A stretch of 62,155 nt of DNA from JBAYJY01 sp041664945 (GTDB taxonomy: Bacteria; UBP15; UBA6099): contig JBAYJY010000006.1 of NCBI GenBank assembly GCA_041664945.1, positions 1 through 62,155 of the forward strand, written 5' to 3'. Shown in pieces: positions 8,503 through 17,031 of this stretch. Numbering within the stretch: position 1 is the stretch's first letter; every line of letters begins with the position of its first letter. The position numbers and the translations under genes are program-made. The notes under the pieces were generated by a model. That model saw only the letters and a list, made by a program, of their open reading frames with translations. It made no database searches and was not told the DNA's origin.

Positions 8503-8563
8503 ATCGCCATTTCAACAGTTTCTTCTCTCACAATTTAAAAATAATTGAAACCGAAATGAACCT

Positions 8564-8582
8564 TTTCGTGTTTGACACGAAA
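8564..8582. promoter_or_regulatory. Operator-like inverted repeat over the -35 box
   Basis: TTTCGTGT and ACACGAAA form a perfect 8-bp inverted repeat with a 3-base spacer. It covers the TTGACA of the epimerase promoter, as a repressor site would. No candidate regulator gene is adjacent. Confidence 0.4.
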
Positions 8583-8601
8583 GGACATAAGGTCCGATAA
8601 T
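8572..8601 (+). promoter_or_regulatory. Promoter of the epimerase gene
   Basis: A perfect TTGACA is followed by 18 bases and GATAAT. The transcript would start about 26 bases before the ATG. The preceding 100 bases are AT-rich and otherwise empty apart from the REP-like element. Confidence 0.7.
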
Positions 8602-8633
8602 TTTGCGTTAGCAAACAAGAGCGAAACAACATC

Positions 8634-9644
8634 ATGGAAAAAATCCTTGTAACCGGAGCTACAGGTTTCATCGGCGGAGCGATCGCCCGCCGCCTCAAAG
8701 GGGAGAAACGCGCCGTTCGCGCGCTTGTTCGCCGCAGATCGGACACAGCGGCGCTCGCCGCCGCCGGCATCGAATTGCGATACGGCGACATAACGGACTC
8801 CGCATCCGTTCTCGACGCCGCTGAAGGCGCCGACGCAATCATTCACTGCGCCGCGCTCGCGAGCGACTGGGGCGCATGGGAGACCTTCGAGCGCATAAAC
8901 GTAGACGGCGCGCGCAACGTTTTCGATGCCGCTCTAAAAACCGGCGCCCAACGCGTCGTTCATTTCAGCACATCCGACGTTTTCGGCTTCAATAATGAAG
9001 GCCGCATGATCGACGATTCATTCCCGATTAAAAAAACAGGATTCCCCTACCCCGACACGAAAATCGATTCTGAAGAACTCGCCTTCAATTACGCGCGAAA
9101 GCGCGGCATGCCGGTAGTCGTCCTGCGGCCCGCGTGGGTTTACGGCCCCGGCGACAAGACATTTCTGCCGGAGATCGTGAACGCTATGCGCTCACGGCAA
9201 TTAGTGTTCATCGGCAGTTCGCGCAATGTCATGGCGCTCACTTACATAGACAATCTCGTGGACGCGACGCTTCTCGCGCTCGAACGCGATGAAGCTGTCT
9301 GGCATGGATACCTCGTCTGCGACAATGAAGAGATTTCGTGGCGTGATTTGACGAATCTGATCGCCGAAAACCTCCATCTGACGAGGCCGGCTATCACGAT
9401 CCCCTTTCCCGCCGCGAAGGGAGTCGCCGCCGCCTCCGAAGCGATCGCCCGGCTCGCGAAATCTGAAAATCGCCCTGTAATAACCCGCTACGCGCTCGAA
9501 GTCACCGCCCGCAATTTGCGCTACAGCAATATAAAAATGCGGAAAGACCTCGGTTTCGCGCCGAAGATAATGCCCGCCGAAGGCATGAGAATAACCATGG
9601 AGTGGCTAAAATCCGCGGACCTGGCTAAAATTAAGACCAAATGA
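8634..9644 (+). CDS. NAD(P)-dependent epimerase/dehydratase (extended SDR)
   Basis: The 336-residue protein has an extended short-chain dehydrogenase fold. The N-terminal Rossmann loop is VTGATGFIGGAIARRL, the catalytic pair is in YPDTK (Tyr and Lys), and the NNAG-equivalent region is HCAALASDWGAW. The second half carries the WVYGPGD motif of nucleotide-sugar epimerases and 3-beta-HSD-like enzymes. It probably oxidises or epimerises a sterol-like or sugar nucleotide substrate; the sequence does not choose between them. It has its own promoter and is followed after 40 bases by corA. Confidence 0.85.
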   Translation: MEKILVTGATGFIGGAIARRLKGEKRAVRALVRRRSDTAALAAAGIELRYGDITDSASVLDAAEGADAIIHCAALASDWGAWETFERINVDGARNVFDAALKTGAQRVVHFSTSDVFGFNNEGRMIDDSFPIKKTGFPYPDTKIDSEELAFNYARKRGMPVVVLRPAWVYGPGDKTFLPEIVNAMRSRQLVFIGSSRNVMALTYIDNLVDATLLALERDEAVWHGYLVCDNEEISWRDLTNLIAENLHLTRPAITIPFPAAKGVAAASEAIARLAKSENRPVITRYALEVTARNLRYSNIKMRKDLGFAPKIMPAEGMRITMEWLKSADLAKIKTK

Positions 9645-9648
9645 ACGC

Positions 9649-9665
9649 GCACGGGCGGCCCGTGC
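9649..9665 (+). promoter_or_regulatory. Intergenic hairpin between epimerase gene and corA
   Basis: GCACGGGC and GCCCGTGC are perfect 8-base arms separated by one base. No T-run follows, so it is not a terminator. It may be an RNA-stabilising or processing hairpin in a shared transcript. Confidence 0.35.
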
Positions 9666-9684
9666 CGCGGCGCCGGAGAAATAT

Positions 9685-10761
9685 ATGTCAAGAAAAAACA
9701 AGAAACGCTCTAAAAAATCAGGCATGCCTCCGGGCGCTCTCATTCACATTGGAAATATCATTCCCGAAAAACTCAAAATAATCGTGACACGCTTCAACGA
9801 AACGGATATCCGCGAGACAGAAGCTAAAACGATCGAGGAATGCCGCCCCGACTCCGACGGCCATATCACATGGATCAATATCATCGGCGTGAACGAACCC
9901 GACGAGATTCGAAAAGTCGGCGAAATTTTCAATGTTCATCCTCTCACGCTCGAAGACATCATGGACACCGACCACCGTCCGAAACTGGACGATCAGGGCG
10001 ATTATCTTTTCATTATCCTCAAGCATTTCACATGCGGCGACATGAGCGACATGGCCGACCAATCGGAACTCGACATCAGGCAGGTCAGCATTCTGCTGGG
10101 CGCAAATTACGTTATCTCGCTTCAGGAATCCGACGACGATCTTTTCGGCCCTGTGCGCGACCGCCTGCGCCAAGGCATCGCGAAATTCCACCAGATGGGC
10201 GCCTCATATCTTGCATACAGCCTTATGGATGTGACCGTTGACGACTATTTTGCCGTTCTCGAAAAGCTCGACGACGCAATCAATGGGCTTGAAGAACTTT
10301 CAGCCGTTGAATATAACACCGAGACCATGCGTCACATCCAGACGCTGCGCCGACGGGTTATCGGCGTGCGCCGCGCCGCGTGGCCGCTCCGCGAGGTGAT
10401 CGCAAAACTCGAACATCGTGAATCCCCTCTCGTCGCAGCTTCCACGAACATCTATTTCAAAGACCTGTACGACCATATCATTCAGGTCATGGACACGTCG
10501 GAAACCTTCAGGGAAATTCTTTCCAACATTTTCGACATCTACCTCTCCAGCGTCAACAACAGAATGAACGAAGTTATGAAACTGCTGACAATCATATCGA
10601 CGATAATGCTGCCGATGACGTTTGTCGCCGGAGTCTACGGAATGAATTTTCGTTTTTTGCCGGAAATCAGATGGAGATACGGTTATCCAATGGCATTGGG
10701 ATTGATGTTCAGTATCGCGGTCGGAATGCTTGCATATTTCCGCAAGAGAAAGTGGTTTTAA
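9685..10761 (+). CDS. corA: CorA magnesium/cobalt channel
   Basis: The 358-residue protein has a large N-terminal cytosolic funnel domain, a long helix and two C-terminal membrane helices (about residues 297-317 and 331-350). The selectivity motif YGMNF follows TM1 directly (TFVAGVYGMNF), and the C-terminus ends in the basic FRKRKWF. CorA forms a pentameric inner-membrane Mg2+ channel. CGGAG lies before the ATG. The first 40 residues are basic (MSRKNKKRSKKSG), as in many CorA proteins of this branch. Confidence 0.93.
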   Translation: MSRKNKKRSKKSGMPPGALIHIGNIIPEKLKIIVTRFNETDIRETEAKTIEECRPDSDGHITWINIIGVNEPDEIRKVGEIFNVHPLTLEDIMDTDHRPKLDDQGDYLFIILKHFTCGDMSDMADQSELDIRQVSILLGANYVISLQESDDDLFGPVRDRLRQGIAKFHQMGASYLAYSLMDVTVDDYFAVLEKLDDAINGLEELSAVEYNTETMRHIQTLRRRVIGVRRAAWPLREVIAKLEHRESPLVAASTNIYFKDLYDHIIQVMDTSETFREILSNIFDIYLSSVNNRMNEVMKLLTIISTIMLPMTFVAGVYGMNFRFLPEIRWRYGYPMALGLMFSIAVGMLAYFRKRKWF

Positions 10762-10773
10762 TTCAGAATAATA

Positions 10774-11946
10774 TCAATACCAGACAATCGGCGACAGATA
10801 AACCGGTTTCTTTACAGCAACCGCCCTGCCCGTTCCGTCAACATTAACCACATAGAGCTGAACTTTCTTTTTCGTTTTAGGGCCGGTCGTTTGCCCTGCG
10901 GCGTCCGACAGAAACGCAAGTCGCTTTCCGTCCGGCGACCATGCCGGAAAATACGCTGACTCGGTCGTTGCCGTCAACTTCTTTTTTCCGGTTCCATCCT
11001 TGTTGACGACAAACAGCGCGCGGCCGCGGCCCTGATCCGCCGTAAAGGCCAGCTTGTCTCCCCCCGGCGACATTATGATGTCGGCGCCGACGCGCTCGCG
11101 ATTCGTCAACTGTTTCTTTTCCTTCGTCTCAATGTCCATCAGATAAATATCATAGAAGCGCGAGCTCTGGCCGTCTGCGAGATAATAAATGCTTTTGCCG
11201 TCCGGCGACCAGCGCGGGAACAATTCCGAAACGTTGCTCGTCGCGGTCAGCCGGGTTTCGATCCGCCCGCTCGGCAGGTCCGCCATCGCCATAGTGAACA
11301 AGTCCCAGTTGCCGGTCTGGTACGACTGATAGAGAAGCTTGCGCCCGTCGGGCGAAATCTGCGGGTGAATCGCCTGATTGTTCTTCAAAACGATCTGCTT
11401 GAAGCTCTTTCCTGATTTGCTGCCTCGCAACACAAATGCGCTTGTCTCGGCCGTCAGAACATAGATAATATCCGTGCCGCGGCTCATGAATTGCGGCTCG
11501 TATTCATCCCACAGGAAATTCGAAATCTTCCGCTCCTTGCCCGTCTTGAGATCCATCATGAAGACGTTCCAGTTCAGGCTTTTGTGGCGAGTAAAATACG
11601 TTCTCGACGGGAAATAGCTGTAAAAAAACAGATAGAATTCCTCATTCGGGTAAGCCGCCTTTCCGTTCCATTGCTTCCAGAGGCGCAGGCCTTCGTCCGT
11701 GTAAACGCGATAGGAGGCGTAGGCGAGCCGCGTGCCGTCGGCGGACACGGCGGGGAACATGTCGTAAACGCGAAGCAGGTCAGAGCTGTCCTTTTTCGTC
11801 AACTGCACGGGCGTTCCGCCAGGTTCGACTGAATAGAGATGCCGTTCCTTCCCTTCATCGGATGTATAGATGATTGCCGCGCGCGCGGACGCGCAAACAA
11901 GCGTCGCGAACAGCGCTGCAAGCATGATTGTTTTTCGAATGTTCAT
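10774..11946 (-). CDS. Exported PD40/TolB-like beta-propeller protein
   Basis: A signal peptide (MNIRKTIMLAALFATLVCASARA) precedes a six-bladed-type propeller built from PD40 repeats. Five SPDG-like repeats can be read: FPAVSADGTRLAY, HPQISPDGRKLLY, LFPRWSPDGKSIYY, DIIMSPGGDKLAF and YFPAWSPDGKRLAF. The protein is likely periplasmic and resembles the propeller half of TolB, without a clear TolB N-terminal domain. It is the last gene of the rpiB-nnr-alr run, 56 bases after alr, and ends 12 bases from the convergent corA with no visible terminator between them. Confidence 0.8.
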   Translation of the reverse strand: MNIRKTIMLAALFATLVCASARAAIIYTSDEGKERHLYSVEPGGTPVQLTKKDSSDLLRVYDMFPAVSADGTRLAYASYRVYTDEGLRLWKQWNGKAAYPNEEFYLFFYSYFPSRTYFTRHKSLNWNVFMMDLKTGKERKISNFLWDEYEPQFMSRGTDIIYVLTAETSAFVLRGSKSGKSFKQIVLKNNQAIHPQISPDGRKLLYQSYQTGNWDLFTMAMADLPSGRIETRLTATSNVSELFPRWSPDGKSIYYLADGQSSRFYDIYLMDIETKEKKQLTNRERVGADIIMSPGGDKLAFTADQGRGRALFVVNKDGTGKKKLTATTESAYFPAWSPDGKRLAFLSDAAGQTTGPKTKKKVQLYVVNVDGTGRAVAVKKPVYLSPIVWY

Positions 11947-12002
11947 TTAATTTGCTTCTCAGCCAATAGAAACAGCTTCTTTTTTCCGGCCTGACAGCGC
12001 CG

Positions 12003-13154
12003 TTAAATCTCGTTCGGGTTGCCGGCTACATAGTTGGTGAAGACCCGCTGCACGCGTTTGCCGATCAGCGACACTACTTCGTAGTTGATCGTTCCGATCA
12101 TCGCGGCGATATCGTCGACTTCGATCGTTTCATTTCCCTGGCGCCCTATCAAAACAACTTCGTCGCCGACTTTTACGTCCGGAACGTCCGTGACGTCGGC
12201 CATCGTGAAATCCATGCAGACGCTTCCGGCGATCGGCGCATTCCTGCCGCCGATGAGAACGCTGCCGCGATTCGAAAGCAGGCGGCTGAAGCCGTCCGCG
12301 TAACCAGCCGGAAAAGTGGCGATCCTCGCCGCGCGGCTCGCCGTGAACGTTCCGCCGTAACTTATTCTCGATCCCGCCGAAACGGTTTTAAGCTCCACGA
12401 TCGTCGTCTTAACCGTCATCACCGGCCTGAAGTCCGCCGCCTTGTCTTTCACTGTCGGCGCCGGGCTCAATCCGTAAAGCAGAATCCCAGGGCGGACAAG
12501 ATTGAAATTTGCTTCCGGATGCATCAGCACGGCCGCGCTGTTCGACGCGTGAATCACGGGAACGTAGCAGCCGGCCGCCTTGAGACTATTCAGCAACTGT
12601 CCAAAACGTTCGAGTTGCCTGCCCGTATATTCGTTGCCCGGCTCGTCCGCCATCGAGAAGTGCGTAAAAATGCCCTTCAACTCGATTCCTTCCAGGCGCG
12701 AAATCTCCTGCATGAAAGGCAGCGCGTGTTCCGGTTCTATTCCGATGCGTCCCATTCCGGAGTCTATCTTCACGTGCACCGGAACGGTTTTCTTCAGTCT
12801 GACAGCCTCCGCGGAAAGAGCGCGGGCGAGATTCAAATGATAAACCGTCTGCGTGTAGCCGCCCTCAACAACCGCCGACGCCCAGTTCGGCTGCGTATAG
12901 CCGAGAATCATTATCTCCGCGCCGATTCCGGCGCGCCGCAGTTCGTCTCCCTCTTCGAGAGACGCCACAGCGAGCGAGTCCACGCCCGCATGCAACAGCG
13001 ATTTCGACACCGCCACCGCCCCGTGCCCATACGCGTCCGCCTTCACCACTCCCATGATTTTTACGCCGGCGCCCACGCGCTCCCGTATCAGATTGAAATT
13101 GTGTTCTACCTTGTCGCAGTCTATCTCCGCCCAGATCGGCCTGAAAATCTTCAT
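12003..13154 (-). CDS. alr: Alanine racemase
   Basis: The 383-residue PLP enzyme makes D-alanine for peptidoglycan. The PLP lysine lies in VVKADAYGHGAVAVSKSL, and the second catalytic region is ISYGGTF with FPAGYADGFSR. The fold III N-terminal TIM barrel and the C-terminal beta domain (DDIAAMIGTINYEVV) are both complete. I start at MKIFRPIWAEIDC; the longer ORF adds 66 residues read through the end of nnr and is not Alr-like. A weak GGGAAGG lies 11-12 bases upstream of the ATG. Confidence 0.95.
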   Translation of the reverse strand: MKIFRPIWAEIDCDKVEHNFNLIRERVGAGVKIMGVVKADAYGHGAVAVSKSLLHAGVDSLAVASLEEGDELRRAGIGAEIMILGYTQPNWASAVVEGGYTQTVYHLNLARALSAEAVRLKKTVPVHVKIDSGMGRIGIEPEHALPFMQEISRLEGIELKGIFTHFSMADEPGNEYTGRQLERFGQLLNSLKAAGCYVPVIHASNSAAVLMHPEANFNLVRPGILLYGLSPAPTVKDKAADFRPVMTVKTTIVELKTVSAGSRISYGGTFTASRAARIATFPAGYADGFSRLLSNRGSVLIGGRNAPIAGSVCMDFTMADVTDVPDVKVGDEVVLIGRQGNETIEVDDIAAMIGTINYEVVSLIGKRVQRVFTNYVAGNPNEI

Positions 13155-13182
13155 TTTATTTATTGCCTTCCCTTTTGAAATT

Positions 13183-14757
13183 TTAATGTTTATGGAGCCC
13201 GCATTCCCCGGCCATGACTTCCGCCAGCGCATCCGGAATGCAGCGCGCGATATCCGACGCCATGATAGATCGCCGCCCGATTTTTTCCGCCGCCTTGTCG
13301 CCCGCCGCGCCGTGCAGATACGCCGCGCAGGCCGCCGCCGCGAACGGCTCAATCCCTTCAGCCAGCAGCGCGCCTCCTATCCCGCTGAGAACATCGCCGC
13401 TGCCAGCCGTCGCCATTCCGGGATTTCCAGTTGCGTTCACGAATGCCACGCCTCCCGGCGCCGCTACAACCGTATTCGCGCCTTTCAGAACAACTGTCGC
13501 TCCATACTTGCGGGCAAATTCGCGCGCGGTGTCGAGCCTCGACGCCTGCACTTCCCCGATTGTCAACTTCGCCAGCCGCGCCATCTCGCCGGGGTGAGGA
13601 GTCAGCGCAATCGGCGCCTTCGCGGTTTTCAGAACATCCGGATCGAGCGCGACGCAATTCAGCGCGTCCGCGTCTATCAGCATCGGAACTTTGCTCTCTC
13701 CTATCAGCCGATAGACAACCTCGGCCGTCTCGTCTGAAACGCCGATCCCCGGCCCGATCGCTATAGCATCAACTTTCTTCACCGCTTTCAGCAAATCGCC
13801 GAGACACGCCCTGCTTAACAAACCCCGCGCGTCTTCATCCATCGGCAACGCGACCGCTTCCACAAGTTTTTTGCCGATGACGCCGAGTATTCCTTTCGGC
13901 GCGGCGACATAGACCAGCCCGGCGCCGGTTCGCAACGCGGACATCCCAGACAGGCTCGGCGCTCCCGCCATTCCACGCGAACCGCCGACAATCAGCAACC
14001 GTCCGCAGTCGCCCTTGTGCGCCGCCGCAGGCCGCTCTTTCACGCATGCACCCACGTAATCCCGCGTCGTTAGAAAAACGCCGGCCTCTGTTTCATCTAT
14101 TGATTCGGCCGGAATCCCGATGTCCGCAATATAAATCTCGCCTGCGTTCCCCGCGCCGGGATGCATGAAAAGCCCGATCTTCGCCGACCCGAACGTTATC
14201 GTATAGTCGGCTTCAACCGCCCCGTTTAGAACGCGGCCGTCGTCGGCCTGAACCCCTGACGGAATATCAAGCGAGAAAACAGGACATTCTGACTTGTTTA
14301 TGATTTGAATTATTTTCAGATAGAGCGGCTTGACCGGGCCGGCTACACCTGTTCCGAGCAGCGCGTCGACAATGAAGTCAGCTTCCCGAACAAGTTTCTT
14401 CAGAACGTTCAGATTCGCCGGGTCCGTCGCGACCGTAATGGGAATCTTCAATTTTTTGCAGATATTCAGGTTCGTCGCGGCGTCGCCGCCAATCTCGCGA
14501 AGTTGCGCGGCCGAGACGATTTCCATTTTAGCGCCGGCGTTCAGCAGATACCTCGCGACTGCGAACCCATCGCCGCCGTTATTCCCTTTGCCGCAGACAA
14601 CGAGCGCCTTTTTCCCTTCGAGCGGCCCGGCCAGCGCGTCTATCGTCTCGAACGCGCCGCGCGACGCGTTCTCCATAAGCGCTATCCCGGGAATTCCGTA
14701 TTCCTCAATCGCCTTGCGGTCAAGTCCCCGCATCTGTGATGACGTTAAAAGCTTCAT
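13183..14757 (-). CDS. nnr: Bifunctional NAD(P)HX epimerase/dehydratase
   Basis: The 524-residue fusion repairs hydrated NAD(P)H. The N-terminal epimerase half (about 1-215) has VVCGKGNNGGDGFAVARYLL and IVDALLGTGVAGPVK. The C-terminal ADP- or ATP-dependent dehydratase half, of the ribokinase-like fold, has AHKGDCGRLLIVGGSRGMAGA, IGPGIGVSDET, LTPHPGEMARL and GNPGMATAGSGDVLSGIGGALL. It lies between rpiB and alr on the same strand. Pairing of nnr with alr is common in bacterial genomes. Confidence 0.94.
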   Translation of the reverse strand: MKLLTSSQMRGLDRKAIEEYGIPGIALMENASRGAFETIDALAGPLEGKKALVVCGKGNNGGDGFAVARYLLNAGAKMEIVSAAQLREIGGDAATNLNICKKLKIPITVATDPANLNVLKKLVREADFIVDALLGTGVAGPVKPLYLKIIQIINKSECPVFSLDIPSGVQADDGRVLNGAVEADYTITFGSAKIGLFMHPGAGNAGEIYIADIGIPAESIDETEAGVFLTTRDYVGACVKERPAAAHKGDCGRLLIVGGSRGMAGAPSLSGMSALRTGAGLVYVAAPKGILGVIGKKLVEAVALPMDEDARGLLSRACLGDLLKAVKKVDAIAIGPGIGVSDETAEVVYRLIGESKVPMLIDADALNCVALDPDVLKTAKAPIALTPHPGEMARLAKLTIGEVQASRLDTAREFARKYGATVVLKGANTVVAAPGGVAFVNATGNPGMATAGSGDVLSGIGGALLAEGIEPFAAAACAAYLHGAAGDKAAEKIGRRSIMASDIARCIPDALAEVMAGECGLHKH

Positions 14758-14824
14758 TTTAATCTGCCTTCGCCGTGAAATGGAAACGTGTCTCCGTTCG
14801 GGGACCGCTCAAAGCTATTTCGCC

Positions 14825-15283
14825 TCAGTCGTCGTCGATGCAGGATTCGATCATGCCGATTCTGCGGGCGTGCCTGCCGCCCTCGAACGGAGTGGCGAGC
14901 CAAGTCGACGCAATCTCCCACGCCATGCCGATTCCGACCATACGCTCGCCGAGGCAAAGCACGTTCGAGTCGTTGTGCATTCGGGACATCTTCGCCGACA
15001 GCGGTTCGGTGCATACAACCGCCCGGACGCCCTTGACCTTATTCGCCGTCATGCTCATTCCGACTCCGGACCCGCATACCAAAATCCCGAAATCACAACT
15101 GCCAGCGGCCACCTTCTCCGCCGCCTCACGGCCGTAGACCGGATAATCAACCTGTTCCGCGGAATGCGTCCCGACATCCACCACCTCATAACCCTGTTCC
15201 CGAATCTTTTCGGCTAAATATTTTTTTAAATTGTAACCGGCGTGATCGCTGCCCATTGCGATTTTCTTTGATGTATCTGTCAC
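14825..15283 (-). CDS. rpiB: Ribose 5-phosphate isomerase B
   Basis: The 152-residue protein has the RpiB/LacAB signatures: IAMGSDHAGYNLKKYL, VDVGTHS, YPVYGREAA, CGSGVGMSMTANKVKGVRA with the catalytic cysteine, and HNDSNVLCLGERM. It interconverts ribose 5-phosphate and ribulose 5-phosphate. The GTG start is supported by GGGAGG exactly 7 bases upstream; the longer ATG-initiated frame adds 16 unrelated residues. It is the promoter-proximal gene of the rpiB-nnr-alr-propeller operon. Confidence 0.94.
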   Translation of the reverse strand: MTDTSKKIAMGSDHAGYNLKKYLAEKIREQGYEVVDVGTHSAEQVDYPVYGREAAEKVAAGSCDFGILVCGSGVGMSMTANKVKGVRAVVCTEPLSAKMSRMHNDSNVLCLGERMVGIGMAWEIASTWLATPFEGGRHARRIGMIESCIDDD

Positions 15284-15345
15284 TTCAAATCCTCCCGGTA
15301 TCGCGCAACCGCCTCGCGACCGTTGCGTCAATTTGCATATCGGAC

Positions 15346-15374
15346 ATGATATAATACATCAGAATCATTGTAAA
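15346..15374 (-). promoter_or_regulatory. Promoter of the rpiB operon
   Basis: On the minus strand TTTACA is followed by 17 bases and TATCAT, each five of six matches to consensus. The leader to the rpiB GTG would be about 56 bases. Its -10 box overlaps the -10 region of a divergent promoter. Confidence 0.5.
15347..15355 (+). promoter_or_regulatory. Extended -10 promoter for the HD-GYP gene
   Basis: TGATATAAT is a perfect extended -10 element (TGnTATAAT) without a good -35. The leader would be about 155 bases; it is AT-rich near its end and includes a CG-alternating stretch. I see no riboswitch fold in it. Confidence 0.45.
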
Positions 15375-15516
15375 GAATAACAGACGCCGCGCGCGCGCCG
15401 TATTCGTATAAAACTCTTTCGCTTTGATTTTTCGCCGGAAAAAAAGTAAAATAATATATCTTGCGGCGATTATTTAACGCTACACTCCCGCAACCGACAA
15501 ATATTGGAGACTACTT

Positions 15517-16623
15517 TTGAAAAAGATACAGACCGACCAAATAGAACCGGGAATGCAGTTGAGCCGTCCCGCGCTGGCCCCAAACGGAGCAATTCTTCTC
15601 GAGGCCGGCTCTTTTCTCAACCGCGAACTGATCGAAAAGCTTAAACTCTGGGAACTCGATTCAGTCTGCATTATCGATACGAGCGTTGAAGACAGGATCG
15701 CTGAAGATCAGGAACGTATATTAACCGAAGAATTCAAAATCTCTCACCAGCGCGCAATGAATTTTACTCAGGAGTTCATCGACAAAGTCGCTCTCGGCGA
15801 AGCGCCCGGAGCCCCCGACATACACAGCCTGATTCTCGAACTGATGGAAAAGCTGCTCGTCAAGTCGGATATCCTCTTCAAGCTGACAGGCATCTATTCG
15901 GTGGACAACTACCTCTACGCGCACGCCGTGAACACCGCTGTTCTCGCCCTCCTGATCGGCATGAAACAGGGAATTGACAAAGAAAACCTGCTGGAACTCG
16001 GAACGGCGGCTCTACTCGCCGATGTCGGCATGTCCCTCATCCCGGCTGATGTTTACACCCACGGCGGACCGCTGACCGCCGAACAACGCGACGTTGTCTG
16101 CCGCCACACCGAACACAGCGTAACGATCCTTTCGCGCGTCCCGGAATTCAAGCAAATCGTTCTCGAAGCTGTTTCCCAACATCACGAACGCATCGACGGC
16201 AGCGGTTATCCTGGCCATTTGACCGGCCAGAATATTTCTAAATTCGCCCGCATCATCGCCGTAGCCGACGTTTACGCCGCCATCAGAGAACCCCGCGCTC
16301 ATCGCGAACAGTCTCCTCCGAGGCGCGCCCTTAAAGCTATCACATCCGACCAAGGCTTCGACCCAGATATCCTCAGAACTGTTTTCGCCACCCTTTCCAT
16401 TTATCCGGTTCAAAGCATCGTTCGCCTTAATAACGGCTACTCCGGAACCGTTGTCGGCGTCACAGAAAACAACCCGTTCAGGCCAATCATCAGACTTGCC
16501 TGCGACGACACCAACTCGCCGATCAAGCCTAACCGACTCGACCTCTCCAAGCCAACCAACCAATCCCTCTTTATCGAAGAAGTTCTTGACTCGCTGCCTG
16601 CAGCCGAAATTGAGTCGATTTAA
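15517..16623 (+). CDS. Degenerate HD-GYP domain protein (HD replaced by AD)
   Basis: The 368-residue protein has an N-terminal domain of about 125 residues and a C-terminal HD-GYP domain, the family that hydrolyses cyclic di-GMP. It keeps H136, H197, H222-H223-E224, the DGSGYP block and D251. The name-giving HD pair is changed: the usual LLHDIGK reads LLADVGM, so the metal-binding histidine is A168. It is probably a binding or signalling protein, not an efficient phosphodiesterase. The start is TTG, with GGAG 8 bases upstream. No GGDEF or sensor gene adjoins it. Confidence 0.85.
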   Translation: MKKIQTDQIEPGMQLSRPALAPNGAILLEAGSFLNRELIEKLKLWELDSVCIIDTSVEDRIAEDQERILTEEFKISHQRAMNFTQEFIDKVALGEAPGAPDIHSLILELMEKLLVKSDILFKLTGIYSVDNYLYAHAVNTAVLALLIGMKQGIDKENLLELGTAALLADVGMSLIPADVYTHGGPLTAEQRDVVCRHTEHSVTILSRVPEFKQIVLEAVSQHHERIDGSGYPGHLTGQNISKFARIIAVADVYAAIREPRAHREQSPPRRALKAITSDQGFDPDILRTVFATLSIYPVQSIVRLNNGYSGTVVGVTENNPFRPIIRLACDDTNSPIKPNRLDLSKPTNQSLFIEEVLDSLPAAEIESI

Positions 16624-16757
16624 CATTTCTTTACTCTTCATTAACTATTCCGTTTCTTTAACATATGTTTAATTAGATTCAAGCCTTTACGGATTAATAT
16701 AATAAATATTAGGCAGTTTAACTTATAAACATCGAGGTTGAAAAACCAATGTTAATA

Positions 16758-16766
16758 TGTGGATAA
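16758..16766 (-). promoter_or_regulatory. Perfect DnaA-box match (TTATCCACA)
   Basis: TGTGGATAA reads TTATCCACA on the minus strand, the R1-type DnaA consensus. A single 9-mer can occur by chance, but AT-rich context and a second near match 74 bases away raise interest. Confidence 0.45.
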
Positions 16767-16839
16767 CACTGTTGAAAAACGGGCCAGAAAATGGTTTTAT
16801 GATGAAAAATCGACTTTACGAGTCCTTTTTTGCGATGTT

Positions 16840-16848
16840 TTATCCATA
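16840..16848 (+). promoter_or_regulatory. Near-perfect DnaA-box match
   Basis: TTATCCATA differs from TTATCCACA at one base. It overlaps the palindrome CCATATATGG. Confidence 0.35.
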
Positions 16849-16993
16849 TATGGTTAGTCAGAATTATTAATTATATATATTAAAACAGATATTTATTAGT
16901 GTTAAAAGGAGTTTTTACCTACATAACAATCAAAAAAACGAAGAAATGTTGTGCGATTTTGTCGTTTTACCTATCAATATTTTAGATTTACGG

Positions 16994-17022
16994 TTGACAA
17001 AAAAGGGCAGCTTTGATAGTAT
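16994..17022 (+). promoter_or_regulatory. Promoter of guaB3, placed for a leaderless mRNA
   Basis: A perfect TTGACA, exactly 17 bases and TAGTAT (four of six) precede the ATG at 17032 by only 9 bases. The transcription start should fall within a few bases of the AUG, and no Shine-Dalgarno exists upstream of it. Confidence 0.6.
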
Positions 17023-17031
17023 TTGCGCACT

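Larger units (their letters stand above)
16624..17031. other. AT-rich intergenic region with DnaA-box-like sites
   Basis: These 408 bases contain no plausible gene and are far more AT-rich than their surroundings. They hold a perfect DnaA box, a near-perfect one, the 10-base palindrome CCATATATGG (16844-16853) and runs of T and A. They end in the guaB3 promoter. An origin-like or DnaA-regulated region is possible, but no dnaA, dnaN or gid genes are nearby. Confidence 0.5.

Noticed and set aside
13155..13352. 66-residue extension of alanine racemase
   Set aside because: It reads in another frame through the end of nnr and is Arg-rich, unlike any Alr N-terminus.
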